A DNA stretch of 64,000 nt, from contig JBJMNK010000090.1 in the NCBI GenBank assembly GCA_045804265.1, forward strand, positions 4,919-68,918, in the 5' to 3' direction. The number at the start of each line of letters is the position of its first letter. Position 1 is the first letter of the stretch. Below are positions 19,401-29,023 of the stretch, piece by piece. Position numbers and translations under genes: made by a program. The notes under the pieces were generated by a model. That model saw nothing but the letters and a program-made list of their open reading frames with translations, did not search any database and had not been told where the DNA came from. Source of the stretch: JABFXC01 sp045804265. GTDB taxonomy: Bacteria; Gemmatimonadota; Gemmatimonadetes; Gemmatimonadales; Gemmatimonadaceae.

Positions 19401-21043
19401 AGCTCCACGGGACGATGAGCTATGCACGGCGGGTGCTGACGACGCGCATCGACGCATCGCGCGCCGGCGGGAACGCGATGGCGACGGTGAGCGGCCAGGT
19501 GCCGATCGACCTCGCGCTGCAGCGTACCGACACCGGGAGCCGGCTCGGGCGCGGTGCGGTGACGCTCGACCTCGTCGCCGACAGCTTGCCGCTCGAGCTG
19601 ATCCCGAAGTTCACCGACGCAGTCGCCGGGGTGACAGGTCGCGCCGCAGGGAAGATCGCGGTCCGCGGGACGATCGCGAAACCGCAGCTGGCGGGGGCGC
19701 TCGCGCTCGATCGCGGCTACTTCAAGCTCGTCGCGACCGGGATGCAGATGCGCAGCGTGGCGGGCTTCATCCGGATGCGGAACGACACCGTCTACGTGGA
19801 CTCGCTCACCGGACAGGCGTCGGGGCTCGTCCGCCTCTCGGGAACGGTCGGCGTCAGCTCGTTCAGCAATCCCGACTTCGACCTGCACCTGTTCGCACAG
19901 AACGCACGAGTGCTCGACAACGAGAAGGGAATGCTTCGCGCGGACGCCGAGTTGACGATGGCGGGGCCGATGTCCGCGGCGTACATCAGCGGCCGGACGC
20001 GCGTTCGCGGCGGAGTGATCTACATCCCGGAGTCGGACAACAAGTCGGTGATCAGCGCCGGCGATCCGGCGCTGTTCAACGTGATCGACACCTCCGTGGT
20101 CACCGATCGCGAGATGCTGCCGACGCAGTCACCGCTGCTCTCCGGGCTGCGGATGGACGTGACGCTGAACGTGTCGCGCAACACGTGGGTGCGGTCGCGT
20201 GAGGCGAACGTCGAGGTCTACACCGCCGACGAGGGGCTGAGCGTCCACGTCGACCGGTCGAAGCAGACGCTCGCGCTCGACGGCGTGGTGAGCACCGACA
20301 ACGGCCAGTACACCTTCCTCACGAAGCGCTTCACGATCAAGCGCGGCTCGGCGATGTTCGTCGGCGCCAACGGGTCCAATGGCGAGCCGATGAACCCGAC
20401 GCTGCAGGTGACCGGCGAGTACCAGGTCACGCTGCCGCAGCAGTCGGCGCTCAACATCCAGGTGTTGATCGGGGGTACGCTGCTGCGACCGAAGCTGACG
20501 CTCCAGAGCGACGCACAGCCGCCGTTGTCGCAGTCCGACCTGCTCAGCTACCTCGCGTTCGGGCGGTCGTCGTCGTCGCTGCTGCAGAACGAGGGCTCGA
20601 GCGCGTCGAGCGGCAACGCGAGCGGCAGCATCGTCGGCACGGGGGCGGCGATGGCCTACAAGCGACTGGCCGGAGTCGCGATCGGCGTCGTCGCCGACCA
20701 GTTCGAGGGCGAGGCATCGCGCTCGTTAGGCGCCGACGTCTTCAACATCACGCCGGCCGACGTGGCACCGGAGGTCTACACGCCTAACGGCATCCAGGAC
20801 TTCCTCTCCGGGACGCAGGTGGAGCTCGGCAAGTACGTCGACCCGCGCACCTACCTCGCGCTGCGCGCCGCGGGGAAAGGCCTTCCCGGGATCGCGCTGC
20901 GCCAGCGGACCTCGAAGGGGTTCATCTACGAGGCGACGCTCGAGCCGCGGTTCCAGGTGGCAGCACCATCACTGTCTCCGACGAACAGCTCGCCGCAGTT
21001 CGAGGTGTTCGGCGCCTTCATCACGCGCGAGTGGCGATTCTGA
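16460..21043 (+). CDS. tamB: TamB/YtfN-family translocation and assembly module protein
   Basis: A 1,527-residue protein that would bridge inner and outer membranes with a long beta-taco lipid groove. A single N-terminal anchor (IIAGIVVAIIAIVGIGIWVL) is followed by an asparagine/glycine-rich beta-repeat region and by the C-terminal DUF490 domain of about 350 residues, with LLSYLAFGRSSSSLL and ending in WRF. Its ATG shares a base with the tamA stop (TGATG), indicating coupling. About ten CGTTAGGC octamers lie in the tamA-tamB stretch, mostly read as Leu-Gly. A 44-bp perfect palindrome follows. Confidence 0.9.
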   Translation: MRRALNIIAGIVVAIIAIVGIGIWVLTGTSFGHNKVRSIALNVLKSHVHGRLSIGKIDGNLLTGTTIHDISITDSSGAPFLVADAVKARYSIAALIGKKVALNDVTITRPVIVLDRPPNGQWNFDRIFPRTPSNPADTTPGFGSWISFTNLTIVDGSMVVKTPWHADTSLAAAQQDSVVAAALGGKSRNRIEQVAGGYQKVMSFDRINAKLPKVRLADPAEPTKLMQVASLQMIAAPFLPPVVDVRDLKGTFQFTGDSMWWTRADAKLPGSRITGDGRYVYASSDMTLKLHGAPVAAGDLRWLYPRLPANGGGSLDFLMTWVGKQQDYVATNADITLEGAKATGSFGLALGDSLAFHDTNLRVAGLDTRTIEQMVPGFTSPRRGTLGGRLWLAGGIHAMRVNSDITFADVADGTSEVAAVGEVGMIPGGGVRARALQVRADPVQVALAKHWMPTLPLGGIVVGTATVDGATTTQLIASGDLTHIDNGARSRLTGRAAVRTAGGMWLDVDARARPLSLYTVGRFVPAMELRGAAAGPIRLTGTMHNLAVNSALRFSDGGELDVRGSLDLASAEKGYDMAAAMRLFNANIVVARLPQTSITAKMTARGRGFSPATMAMTATADIAASQYDSLAIDSASLRIGIANGMLTAQKLVLSGSRAVITGSGTFGLAEGRSGQLVVRGQLDSLQRFARFFPHDTGVVSPRPARVAKAMAQAREDSLRVARATEVERAVTGAPAPKIKPNLPPSVRADSVSGHLQLAGTITGGLSRFDARARLAGANFAAFGSTAAAARADIAWTGARTPQSKIAVGVQLDAASVKGFALDSIDTRLSYANNTGNVDVAVWQDHVREYSLAGDYVLRLDEKEFRLARSQLRFDTTVWHGTRTAAIRWGARGIEVRNLELVNGANGRIYANGLLPTKGNASLQLAIDNFQVGDIAGLLESDLPFDGLFSVSGTVQGTLADPRFRLALGVAHATYGGTTVPELHGTMSYARRVLTTRIDASRAGGNAMATVSGQVPIDLALQRTDTGSRLGRGAVTLDLVADSLPLELIPKFTDAVAGVTGRAAGKIAVRGTIAKPQLAGALALDRGYFKLVATGMQMRSVAGFIRMRNDTVYVDSLTGQASGLVRLSGTVGVSSFSNPDFDLHLFAQNARVLDNEKGMLRADAELTMAGPMSAAYISGRTRVRGGVIYIPESDNKSVISAGDPALFNVIDTSVVTDREMLPTQSPLLSGLRMDVTLNVSRNTWVRSREANVEVYTADEGLSVHVDRSKQTLALDGVVSTDNGQYTFLTKRFTIKRGSAMFVGANGSNGEPMNPTLQVTGEYQVTLPQQSALNIQVLIGGTLLRPKLTLQSDAQPPLSQSDLLSYLAFGRSSSSLLQNEGSSASSGNASGSIVGTGAAMAYKRLAGVAIGVVADQFEGEASRSLGADVFNITPADVAPEVYTPNGIQDFLSGTQVELGKYVDPRTYLALRAAGKGLPGIALRQRTSKGFIYEATLEPRFQVAAPSLSPTNSSPQFEVFGAFITREWRF

Positions 21044-21066
21044 TCGCATCCTGATCGCCGGATCCG

Positions 21067-21110
21067 GAAGACAAAGGGGCGCGGCCAGCTGGCCGCGCCC
21101 CTTTGTCTTC
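21067..21110. terminator. Perfect 44-bp palindromic terminator
   Basis: Arms of 22 nt (GAAGACAAAGGGGCGCGGCC...) are perfectly complementary with no unpaired spacer. It lies between the tamB stop and the stop of an opposing gene; ends rich in AAAG/CTTT allow use in both directions. Confidence 0.8.
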
Positions 21111-21131
21111 CTGCCTAACGTGCCGGCGCCG

Positions 21132-21439
21132 TCAGGCGGTCTTTCGCGCGCTTATGGTGCGCGCCAGACCACCGAAGGTCTTCACCCAATTGAACGCCTT
21201 CGCCAGCGGGGGCCCGAGCCTGACGCTGCCGCCCGCGGCCTCGATCCCCTTGTCGATGACCCAGGCGATGAGTCGCAGCAGCCCGAGCACCGCCAGCCCG
21301 GCCACCCACAACGGGAAGACGATGACGAAGGCGATGATGATGAATGGAAGGAGGATGATCGGCGCGACGGGTATCAATGCAAACTGAACCCGACCGTTGA
21401 CCACGTCACGCCAGGACCGTGTCACTTCCATCCGGTACA

Positions 21440-21443
<4 letters not shown>
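21132..21443 (-). CDS. Small membrane protein
   Basis: A 103-residue protein with a hydrophobic block from about 22 to 66 that fits two closely spaced membrane helices (IILLPFIIIAFVIVFPLWVA and LAVLGLLRLIAWVI), flanked by basic residues. No family recognised. Its start overlaps the stop of the M20 peptidase gene by 4 nt, so the two are co-translated; a role as accessory of that peptidase is inference only. Confidence 0.65.
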
Positions 21444-22816
<1,373 letters not shown>

Positions 22817-22862
22817 GGAGTCGCGGTCAGGAAGGAAACGTTAGGCAGCGAAACGGGAGGGG

Positions 22863-23261
22863 TCAGCGGCTGGTGAGGCGGGTGTTGTGGGTGCGTGCCG
22901 AGGCGCGAGCGAGGGCGACGCCGAGTGCGGCGGCGCCGACCGAGAGCGTAACGCTCAGGACGAGGTAGGTCGCGGCGCGCCGGAGCTCACCGAAGTGCAG
23001 CATGCGGACTGTCTCGATGCTGAACGTCGAGAAGGTGGTGAAGCCGCCGCAGAATCCGATGGTGAGCGCGGCGCGCATCGTGAGGTCCTTCACCGGCGAC
23101 CACTCACCGCTCAGCCAGCCGATGAGAAAGCTGCCGACGACGTTGATGATCAGCGTCGCGAAGGGAAAGCGCACGGCGACCGGCGCCATCCACGCGGAGA
23201 TCCCGAAGCGGGCGAGGGTGCCCGCGGCGCCGCCGGCCGCGATGGCGAGGGCGAAGAGCAT
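22863..23261 (-). CDS. crcB: Fluoride channel FluC/CrcB
   Basis: A 132-residue, four-helix membrane protein that exports fluoride. Family motifs: GGAAGTLARFGIS at the start, the pore-lining NVVGSFLIGW and the signature GFCGGFTTFSTFS. It normally acts as a dual-topology dimer. No fluoride (crcB-motif) riboswitch is seen upstream in the 174-bp divergent region. It probably leads the operon with the M20 dipeptidase. Confidence 0.93.
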   Translation of the reverse strand: MLFALAIAAGGAAGTLARFGISAWMAPVAVRFPFATLIINVVGSFLIGWLSGEWSPVKDLTMRAALTIGFCGGFTTFSTFSIETVRMLHFGELRRAATYLVLSVTLSVGAAALGVALARASARTHNTRLTSR

Positions 23262-23435
23262 GCTCGCAACATACCGGGGGGTCCGGGCACAGGGGAGCGG
23301 TGCCCGAGTTGGCGCATTCGGCGACCGGCGAAGTTGCCGCCCGGCGATTCCCGCCGTCCTGCCTGTGAGGTGCCGGGCTCCCGGCAGCTCGGCGGCAGGC
23401 TGCGCATCGCCTGCGGCACCGCTCGCGGAGGACGT

Positions 23436-24566
23436 GTGGCACAGTCACTCGCTCGAGAATACGTGGAAGCCGCCGAGGCGGCGGGGCTGCGATACGTGAC
23501 GGATGCGTCGCCGGGAATCCGGCGCAATCGTCACGGCCGCGGCTTTTCCTACGTGGACGCCGAGGGACGTGTCATTCGCGAGCGCGAGCAGCTGCGCCGG
23601 TTCCGCGCACTGGTGATTCCGCCGGCGTGGACCGACGTCTGGATCTGCGCCGATCCCGACGGACACCTGCAGGTGACGGCGCGCGACGGGCGCGGGCGAA
23701 AGCAGTACCGGTACCACGAGCGATTCCGCGCGCGGCAGGACGAATCGAAGTTCGACCGCATGCTCGCGCTGAGCGACGTGCTCTGGAAGATCCGTGAGCG
23801 CGTCGAGCGCGACATCGCGCTGCCCGGTCTGGCCCGTGACAAGATCATGGCGACGGTGGTGTGGCTGCTCGAGCGGACGCTGATCCGCATCGGCACCGAC
23901 GAGTACGCGAAGGAGAACAATTCGTTCGGGCTGACGACGATGCGGCGACGTCACGTCGCGGTCGCGGGCTCGAAGGTCGACTTCGAATTCCGCGGGAAGA
24001 GCGGGATCGAGCACAGTGTCTCGATCACCGACCGGCGGATCGCCAAGATCGTGCAGGAATGCCAGGAGCTCCCGGGGTGGGAGCTCTTCAAGTACATCGA
24101 CGACGATGGCCGCAAGCAGAGCGTCGAAGCGAGCGACATCAATGCGTACCTTCGCGACATCACCGGCCGGGAGGTGACGGCGAAGGATTTCCGCACGTGG
24201 GCCGGGACGATGCTCGCGGCAGAGGCGCTGCGCGAGATGGGCCCGGCGGAAACGAAGAAGCAAGCGGAGAAGAACATCGTTGCCGCGGTGGATCGGACGA
24301 AGGCGAAGCTCGGCAACACTCGCAGCGTCTGCCGGAAGTACTACATCCATCCGGTGCTGATCGAGTCGTATCTCGCGGGCGACGTGATGTCGCCGGTCGG
24401 GAGCAAGGAGTGGAAGCCGCGCGGTGAGAGTGGCGGGAAGTTGCGGCGCCACGAGGAGGAAACGCTGGAGTTCCTGAAGGCGCGCGTTGAACGGGGAACG
24501 GTGGTACCGCGTAGCGGCGGTGGAACGGCGAGTGATGGAACCGCGAGTGGTGGTGGAACCGCGTAG
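23436..24566 (+). CDS. DNA topoisomerase IB
   Basis: A 376-residue poxvirus-like type IB topoisomerase that relaxes supercoils through a 3'-phosphotyrosyl intermediate. The N-terminal GIRRNRHGRGFSYVD segment and C-terminal core match the bacterial family; catalytic basic residues are in YRYHERFR and in IRIGTDEYAKENNSFG (the signature helix), and Tyr303 in RKYYIHP is the likely nucleophile. GTG at 23436 is preferred, with CGGAGGA just upstream, over the much longer open frame that covers crcB. The last about 20 residues (GGGTASDGTASGGGTA) are encoded by short GTGGAACCGCG-like DNA repeats bordering a palindromic element. Confidence 0.9.
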   Translation: MAQSLAREYVEAAEAAGLRYVTDASPGIRRNRHGRGFSYVDAEGRVIREREQLRRFRALVIPPAWTDVWICADPDGHLQVTARDGRGRKQYRYHERFRARQDESKFDRMLALSDVLWKIRERVERDIALPGLARDKIMATVVWLLERTLIRIGTDEYAKENNSFGLTTMRRRHVAVAGSKVDFEFRGKSGIEHSVSITDRRIAKIVQECQELPGWELFKYIDDDGRKQSVEASDINAYLRDITGREVTAKDFRTWAGTMLAAEALREMGPAETKKQAEKNIVAAVDRTKAKLGNTRSVCRKYYIHPVLIESYLAGDVMSPVGSKEWKPRGESGGKLRRHEEETLEFLKARVERGTVVPRSGGGTASDGTASGGGTA

Positions 24567-24890
24567 CGGTGGAACAGCGGCCAGCGGATGAGGCTCGTCG
24601 TCGGGCTGGCGTCGTATCGTTTTTTCAGGGGAGACGGCAGGGAGTTGAGCTGCGAGCACTAACGGAGACGGCCAACCTCATGATCACTACTCGCCGACCA
24701 GGAATTTTTGGGCGCGCATCGTGAGACGACCGCTCCAGGCGTGCCCCCCAGTCGTTCGGCGCCGCGGTAGTGAGCTGGAAACTGGTAGTCTCCCCGCAGT
24801 CTCGTTGTTGTTCTCCCCGCAATCTCCCTCCAAAAACAGTACGAAGCCAGCTTGACGACGAGCCGCATCGGCTGGCCGCGGTACCGCCGC
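24566..24890. repeat. Large imperfect palindromic (MITE-like) element, copy 1
   Basis: The first about 75 bp are an imperfect inverted copy of the last about 70 bp (left arm from GCGGCCAGCGG at 24577 through GTCGTATCGTTTTTTC; right arm through CAGTACGAAGCCAGC to 24890). The centre carries GGAGACGGCCAACCTCATG (24664-24682), which recurs exactly in copy 2 at 50908. It fills most of the 412-bp gap between the topoisomerase and DUF255 genes; no gene lies in it. Confidence 0.7.
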
Positions 24891-24978
24891 AGTCAACGTG
24901 GTACGACGCACCCGCCGCGTTCGCTCTGCGCACTGTGCACAACCGCAGTCGCGCGCTCGGCTGTCTAGATTCCACGAC

Positions 24979-27039
24979 ATGCCGAACAGACTCGCGAGCG
25001 AGACAAGTCCGTACCTGCGGCAGCATGCAGACAATCCGGTGGACTGGTATCCGTGGGGAGAGGAGGCGCTCGCGCGGGCGCGGGCGGAGCACAAGCCGAT
25101 CCTGCTCAGCATAGGCTACGCGGCGTGTCACTGGTGTCACGTGATGGCGCACGAGTCGTTCGAGAACGAGGCGACGGCGGGCCTGATGAACGAGCACTTC
25201 GTCAACGTGAAGGTCGACCGCGAGGAGCGGCCGGACATCGACGGGATCTACATGCAGGCGGTGCAGGCGATGACGGGGCATGGCGGGTGGCCGATGACCG
25301 TCATGCTGACGCCGGAGCTGGTGCCGTTCTTCGGCGGGACGTACTTCCCGCCTGACGATGGGCGAGGAATGCCGTCGTTCACGCGAGTGCTGACCGTGCT
25401 CGCCGATGCATGGGAAAACAAGCAGGACCAGATCGGTCCCACGGTCGAGTCGATGCGCCAGCTCTACGCGGTGGCGAGCGAGGCGGCGCGACCGACGGGG
25501 ACGCTCACCCCTGCCCTGCTGGAACGGGCGTATCGAAGTCTCGCGCGCAACTACGACGAACAGCACGGCGGCTTCGGCGGCGCGCCGAAGTTTCCACAGG
25601 CGATGGCGCTCGACTTCCTGCTGCGCTACTGGTCGCGCACGGGCACGGAGCACGCGCTTTCGATGGCGCGCGACAGCTACGTGCAGATGGTGCGCGGCGG
25701 GATCTACGACCAGCTGGGCGGCGGCTTTCACCGCTACACGGTGGACGCGATCTGGCTCGTGCCGCACTTCGAGAAGATGCTCTATGACAACGCGCTGCTG
25801 TCGCGGTTAGGCACGCACCTCTGGCAGGCGACCGGCGACGGAGAGATCAGGCGCAGCGTCGAAGAGACCATCGGCTGGGTCGCCCGGGAGATGACGTCGC
25901 CGGAGGGCGGCTTCTATTCCTCGCTCGACGCCGACAGTGAAGGGCACGAAGGGAAGTTCTATGTCTGGAGCCTCGACGAGTTCAACTCGATCCTCGGTGA
26001 CGACGCCGCGATCCTCGCGCGCTACTGGGACGTCAGCGAGGACGGAAACTTCGAAGGGGCGAACATCCTGCACCTGACGCAGGCACCGGCGCTGGCGGCG
26101 CGACGCTCGTCGCTGAGCGCGGAAGCGTTAGGCACGACCGTCGCCCGAGCCCGACAGAAGCTCTACGACGTGCGCGCGCGCCGCGTCTGGCCCGGTCGCG
26201 ACGAGAAAGTCCTCGCCGGTTGGAACGGGCTGATGCTGCGCAGCATCGCCGAGGCGGCGCGAGTCTTCGGGCGCGACGACTGGCGCGACCTGGCGCTGCG
26301 GAACGGCGAGCTGCTCTTTCGCGAGATGGTCCGCGACGGGCGCGTGATGCGGACGCGCACCGCCGGACAGACGCGCCTCGCCGGCTATCTCGAGGACCAC
26401 GCGGCCGTCGCGGCAGGGGCGCTGGCGCTGTACGAGCTGACCTTCGACCGCGTCTGGCTCGATCGCGCGCGGACGCTCGCCGCCTCGATCGTCGAATGGT
26501 TCTGGAACGAGGAGACGGGAACGTTCTTCGACACCGCGCGCGACCACGAAGCGCTGGTGACGCGACCGCGCGACGTGACGGACAACGCCATTCCCGCGGG
26601 CAACTCGCTCGCAGCCGAACTCCTCGTGCGACTCGGCGAGCTGACACAGGATGCTGAGCTCACGCGTCGCGGGCGCTGGGTCGCCGAGACGCTCGCTGAG
26701 CCCATGGCACAGCATCCGCAGGCGTTCGGCCACCTGCTCGGCGTCACCGACACGATCGTGAACGGCGCAGTCGAGCTGGCGATCATGGGCGACGTTGCCG
26801 ATGAGCGGTTTCGCGCGCTCCTCTCCGAGACGCGGGCGCGGTATCTTCCCGCGCTGGCGCTGGCTGGTGGAACGCCGGGCGAGGCGACGGCCGGCATCGC
26901 GCTGCTCGACCAGCGCGAGATGCGCGGCGGAGTGCCGACCGCGTACGTCTGCCGCAACTACACCTGCGACGAGCCGGTTACCGAGCCACGCGCGTTAGGC
27001 GCCCAGCTGGACCGCGTCTCGCGCCAGGTGGAGCGTTAG
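24979..27039 (+). CDS. DUF255 / thioredoxin-like domain protein (YyaL/SPATA20 family)
   Basis: A 686-residue protein. The N-terminal thioredoxin-like domain (1-160) has the redox motif CHWC (Cys50, Cys53) in YAACHWCHVM and the cis-Pro region GWPMTVML; the rest is an alpha/alpha toroid resembling N-acylglucosamine 2-epimerase/mannose isomerase. Cellular role of the family is not firmly known. ATG 24979 fits the conserved N-terminus NRLASETSPYLRQHADNPVDW (shortened). The stop TAG lies in a CGTTAGGC octamer. The acyl-CoA dehydrogenase gene follows after 43 bp. Confidence 0.9.
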   Translation: MPNRLASETSPYLRQHADNPVDWYPWGEEALARARAEHKPILLSIGYAACHWCHVMAHESFENEATAGLMNEHFVNVKVDREERPDIDGIYMQAVQAMTGHGGWPMTVMLTPELVPFFGGTYFPPDDGRGMPSFTRVLTVLADAWENKQDQIGPTVESMRQLYAVASEAARPTGTLTPALLERAYRSLARNYDEQHGGFGGAPKFPQAMALDFLLRYWSRTGTEHALSMARDSYVQMVRGGIYDQLGGGFHRYTVDAIWLVPHFEKMLYDNALLSRLGTHLWQATGDGEIRRSVEETIGWVAREMTSPEGGFYSSLDADSEGHEGKFYVWSLDEFNSILGDDAAILARYWDVSEDGNFEGANILHLTQAPALAARRSSLSAEALGTTVARARQKLYDVRARRVWPGRDEKVLAGWNGLMLRSIAEAARVFGRDDWRDLALRNGELLFREMVRDGRVMRTRTAGQTRLAGYLEDHAAVAAGALALYELTFDRVWLDRARTLAASIVEWFWNEETGTFFDTARDHEALVTRPRDVTDNAIPAGNSLAAELLVRLGELTQDAELTRRGRWVAETLAEPMAQHPQAFGHLLGVTDTIVNGAVELAIMGDVADERFRALLSETRARYLPALALAGGTPGEATAGIALLDQREMRGGVPTAYVCRNYTCDEPVTEPRALGAQLDRVSRQVER

Positions 27040-27082
27040 GCCGCTCGCTCCGTACCCAACGTCATCCCCTGTCCAAGTCACC

Positions 27083-28876
27083 GTGAGCAATCCGACGACC
27101 ACCGAGACTCCTGCGTCGTTCACCCGGGGGCTGTTCGCCCGCGCGATCCACGATGATCTCGTCTTCCCCTACCCCGCCCCGCTCGACGAGCGTTCACCGG
27201 AAGAGGCGAAGGTCATCCGCCGCCTGACGGCCGATGTCGCCGAACTCGTGGCGTCAGGGTTGCTCGATGCGGAACGCTCGGACGCGGAGGAGACGATTCG
27301 TGAGGAGACGATCCGCGCGTTCGCCGAGCGGGGGCTGCTCGCGCTGACGATCCCGACGGAGTACGGCGGCCTCGGATTGTCAGCGACGGGATACGCGCAC
27401 ATGCTCGGCGTGATCGCGTCGGCGGATGCGTCGGCGGGGGTGCTCGTCGGCGTGCACTGCGGACTCGGATCGAAGGCGATCGTGCTGTTCGGCAACGAGA
27501 TGCAGAAGGCGCGCTACCTGCCGATGCTCGCGCGCGGAGAGACGCTGGCGGCATACGCCCTGACCGAGCCGGAGACTGGATCGGACGCGCAGAACATCAA
27601 GACGACCGCAGACCAGGGCAGCGATGGCTCGTGGCTGCTCAACGGGCGGAAGATCTGGATCGGCAACGGGCAGCGCGCTGGCGTCATCGCGACCTTCGCA
27701 CAGACGTGGGTCGAGCGGCGCGGTGAGCGCGTCAGGCGGCCGACGGCATTCATCATCACGCCGCCGGCCGATGGCTTCAAGGTGTCAGGCACCTTCCACA
27801 AACTCGGCATTCGCGGCTCGACGCAGGCGGAGCTCGAGTACAAGGATCTGCGCGTGCCGGCGGAGAATGTGCTCGGCGAGGTCGGCAAGGGATTCACCGT
27901 CGCGGTGCACGTGCTGAACGGAGGCAGGCACTCGCTCGCGGCGGCGTGCGTCGCCGGTTCGAAGGGGCTGTTGAACTCGATGACCGCGTACGCCGAGCAG
28001 CGGGTACAGTTCGGGCAGCCGATCGCGAACTTCGAGATCACGCAGCGGAAGCTGTCGTCGACGGCGGCCGACATCTACGCGGCGGACGCGATGATGGGAG
28101 TGTTAGGCAGCCTCGCCGACAACCCCGACGCCGACCAGTCGCTCGAGGCGGCGTGCTGCAAGGTGTTCGCGAGCGACCTGCTCTGGCGCTCGGCGGACGA
28201 GATGGTACAGATCGCCGGCGGGCGCGGCTTCGTGAAGCCGTATCCTTACGAGCGGATGCTGCGTGATGCGCGCATCAACCGGATCTTCGAGGGGACGAAC
28301 GAGATCCTGCGGCTGTTCATCGCCTTGAATGGAATCGCCGAGCCGGCGCAGCGCCTTGCCGGACTGGGCTCGGCGCTCAAGAGTCCGTTGCGCAACGTCG
28401 GACTGTTGGGCGGCTATGCCGCCGAGCGACTGATGCAGCGGTTCGGCGCGACCGCGTCGCTGGATGCGACGCTGGATGAGCGTCTGGAGAAGCACAAGGC
28501 GAAGCTGGAGAAGCACGTCGGCGAGTTGGCGGCGGCGACGGAGAAGGCGATCACCGCGCACAGGAAGGCAATCGTCGAGAAGCAGATGATCCTCGAGCGG
28601 CTGGCAAACATGGCGATCGACCTGTTCGCGACGGCGTGCGTCGTGTCGCGGACGCAGCGGATCATCGAGACTGGAAAGAGCGATGCGGGGCTGGTGGCGC
28701 GGTCACTCGCGCTGTGCGACCTGTTCTGTGTGACGGCGGGGCTGCGGTTCAGGGAGAATCGGATCGCGCTGGAGAGCGAGACGGTGGATGAGCAGCGGCG
28801 AGTCGTGGCGGCGCAGGTGCGCGAGCACGCCGGGTACGCGGTTCCCGGCGCTGTCCTCACGGATGATCAGCTATGA
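27083..28876 (+). CDS. Acyl-CoA dehydrogenase (long-chain type)
   Basis: A 597-residue FAD enzyme for the first step of fatty-acid beta-oxidation. The three ACAD parts are seen: N-terminal helices, the middle beta-barrel with AYALTEPETGSDAQ and HKLGIRGSTQAEL, and the C-terminal helical domain with GGRGFVKPYPYERMLRDAR followed by the catalytic-type EGTNEI. An extra C-terminal helical extension of about 170 residues resembles the very-long-chain (VLCAD/ACAD9) group. GTG start. It probably shares a transcript with the DUF255 gene. Confidence 0.9.
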   Translation: MSNPTTTETPASFTRGLFARAIHDDLVFPYPAPLDERSPEEAKVIRRLTADVAELVASGLLDAERSDAEETIREETIRAFAERGLLALTIPTEYGGLGLSATGYAHMLGVIASADASAGVLVGVHCGLGSKAIVLFGNEMQKARYLPMLARGETLAAYALTEPETGSDAQNIKTTADQGSDGSWLLNGRKIWIGNGQRAGVIATFAQTWVERRGERVRRPTAFIITPPADGFKVSGTFHKLGIRGSTQAELEYKDLRVPAENVLGEVGKGFTVAVHVLNGGRHSLAAACVAGSKGLLNSMTAYAEQRVQFGQPIANFEITQRKLSSTAADIYAADAMMGVLGSLADNPDADQSLEAACCKVFASDLLWRSADEMVQIAGGRGFVKPYPYERMLRDARINRIFEGTNEILRLFIALNGIAEPAQRLAGLGSALKSPLRNVGLLGGYAAERLMQRFGATASLDATLDERLEKHKAKLEKHVGELAAATEKAITAHRKAIVEKQMILERLANMAIDLFATACVVSRTQRIIETGKSDAGLVARSLALCDLFCVTAGLRFRENRIALESETVDEQRRVVAAQVREHAGYAVPGAVLTDDQL

Positions 28877-28881
28877 CACTG

Positions 28882-28918
28882 CGATCGAGAGATGATCGAG
28901 AATCCGATCGAGAGATGA
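28882..28918. repeat. Short direct repeat
   Basis: CGATCGAGAGATGA occurs twice (28882-28895 and 28905-28918), 23 bp apart start to start, just after the acyl-CoA dehydrogenase stop. It looks like a local duplication; no function is evident. Confidence 0.6.
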
Positions 28919-28943
28919 GAGAGGAGAGACGCTGCCGGGCGGG

Positions 28944-28981
28944 CGAACGCCGTTAGCCCGCGAGCGGGGTAAGGGCGTTCG
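28944..28981. terminator. Hairpin between convergent genes
   Basis: A 38-nt hairpin with outer stem CGAACGCC/GGCGTTCG and inner stem TTAGCCCGC/GCGGGGTAA (one mismatch). No U-tract. It lies between the acyl-CoA dehydrogenase and deacetylase genes, which converge here; the remainder of the gap shows nothing else. Confidence 0.6.
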
Positions 28982-29023
28982 GGGGGAGTGGGCGCCTAAC
29001 GGCGGTTGAACGCGGGCGGGTTC

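Noticed and set aside
23262..23435. Fluoride riboswitch upstream of crcB
   Set aside because: I looked for the conserved crcB motif on the minus strand; only a short CGGGCAC/GTGCCCG hairpin is present.
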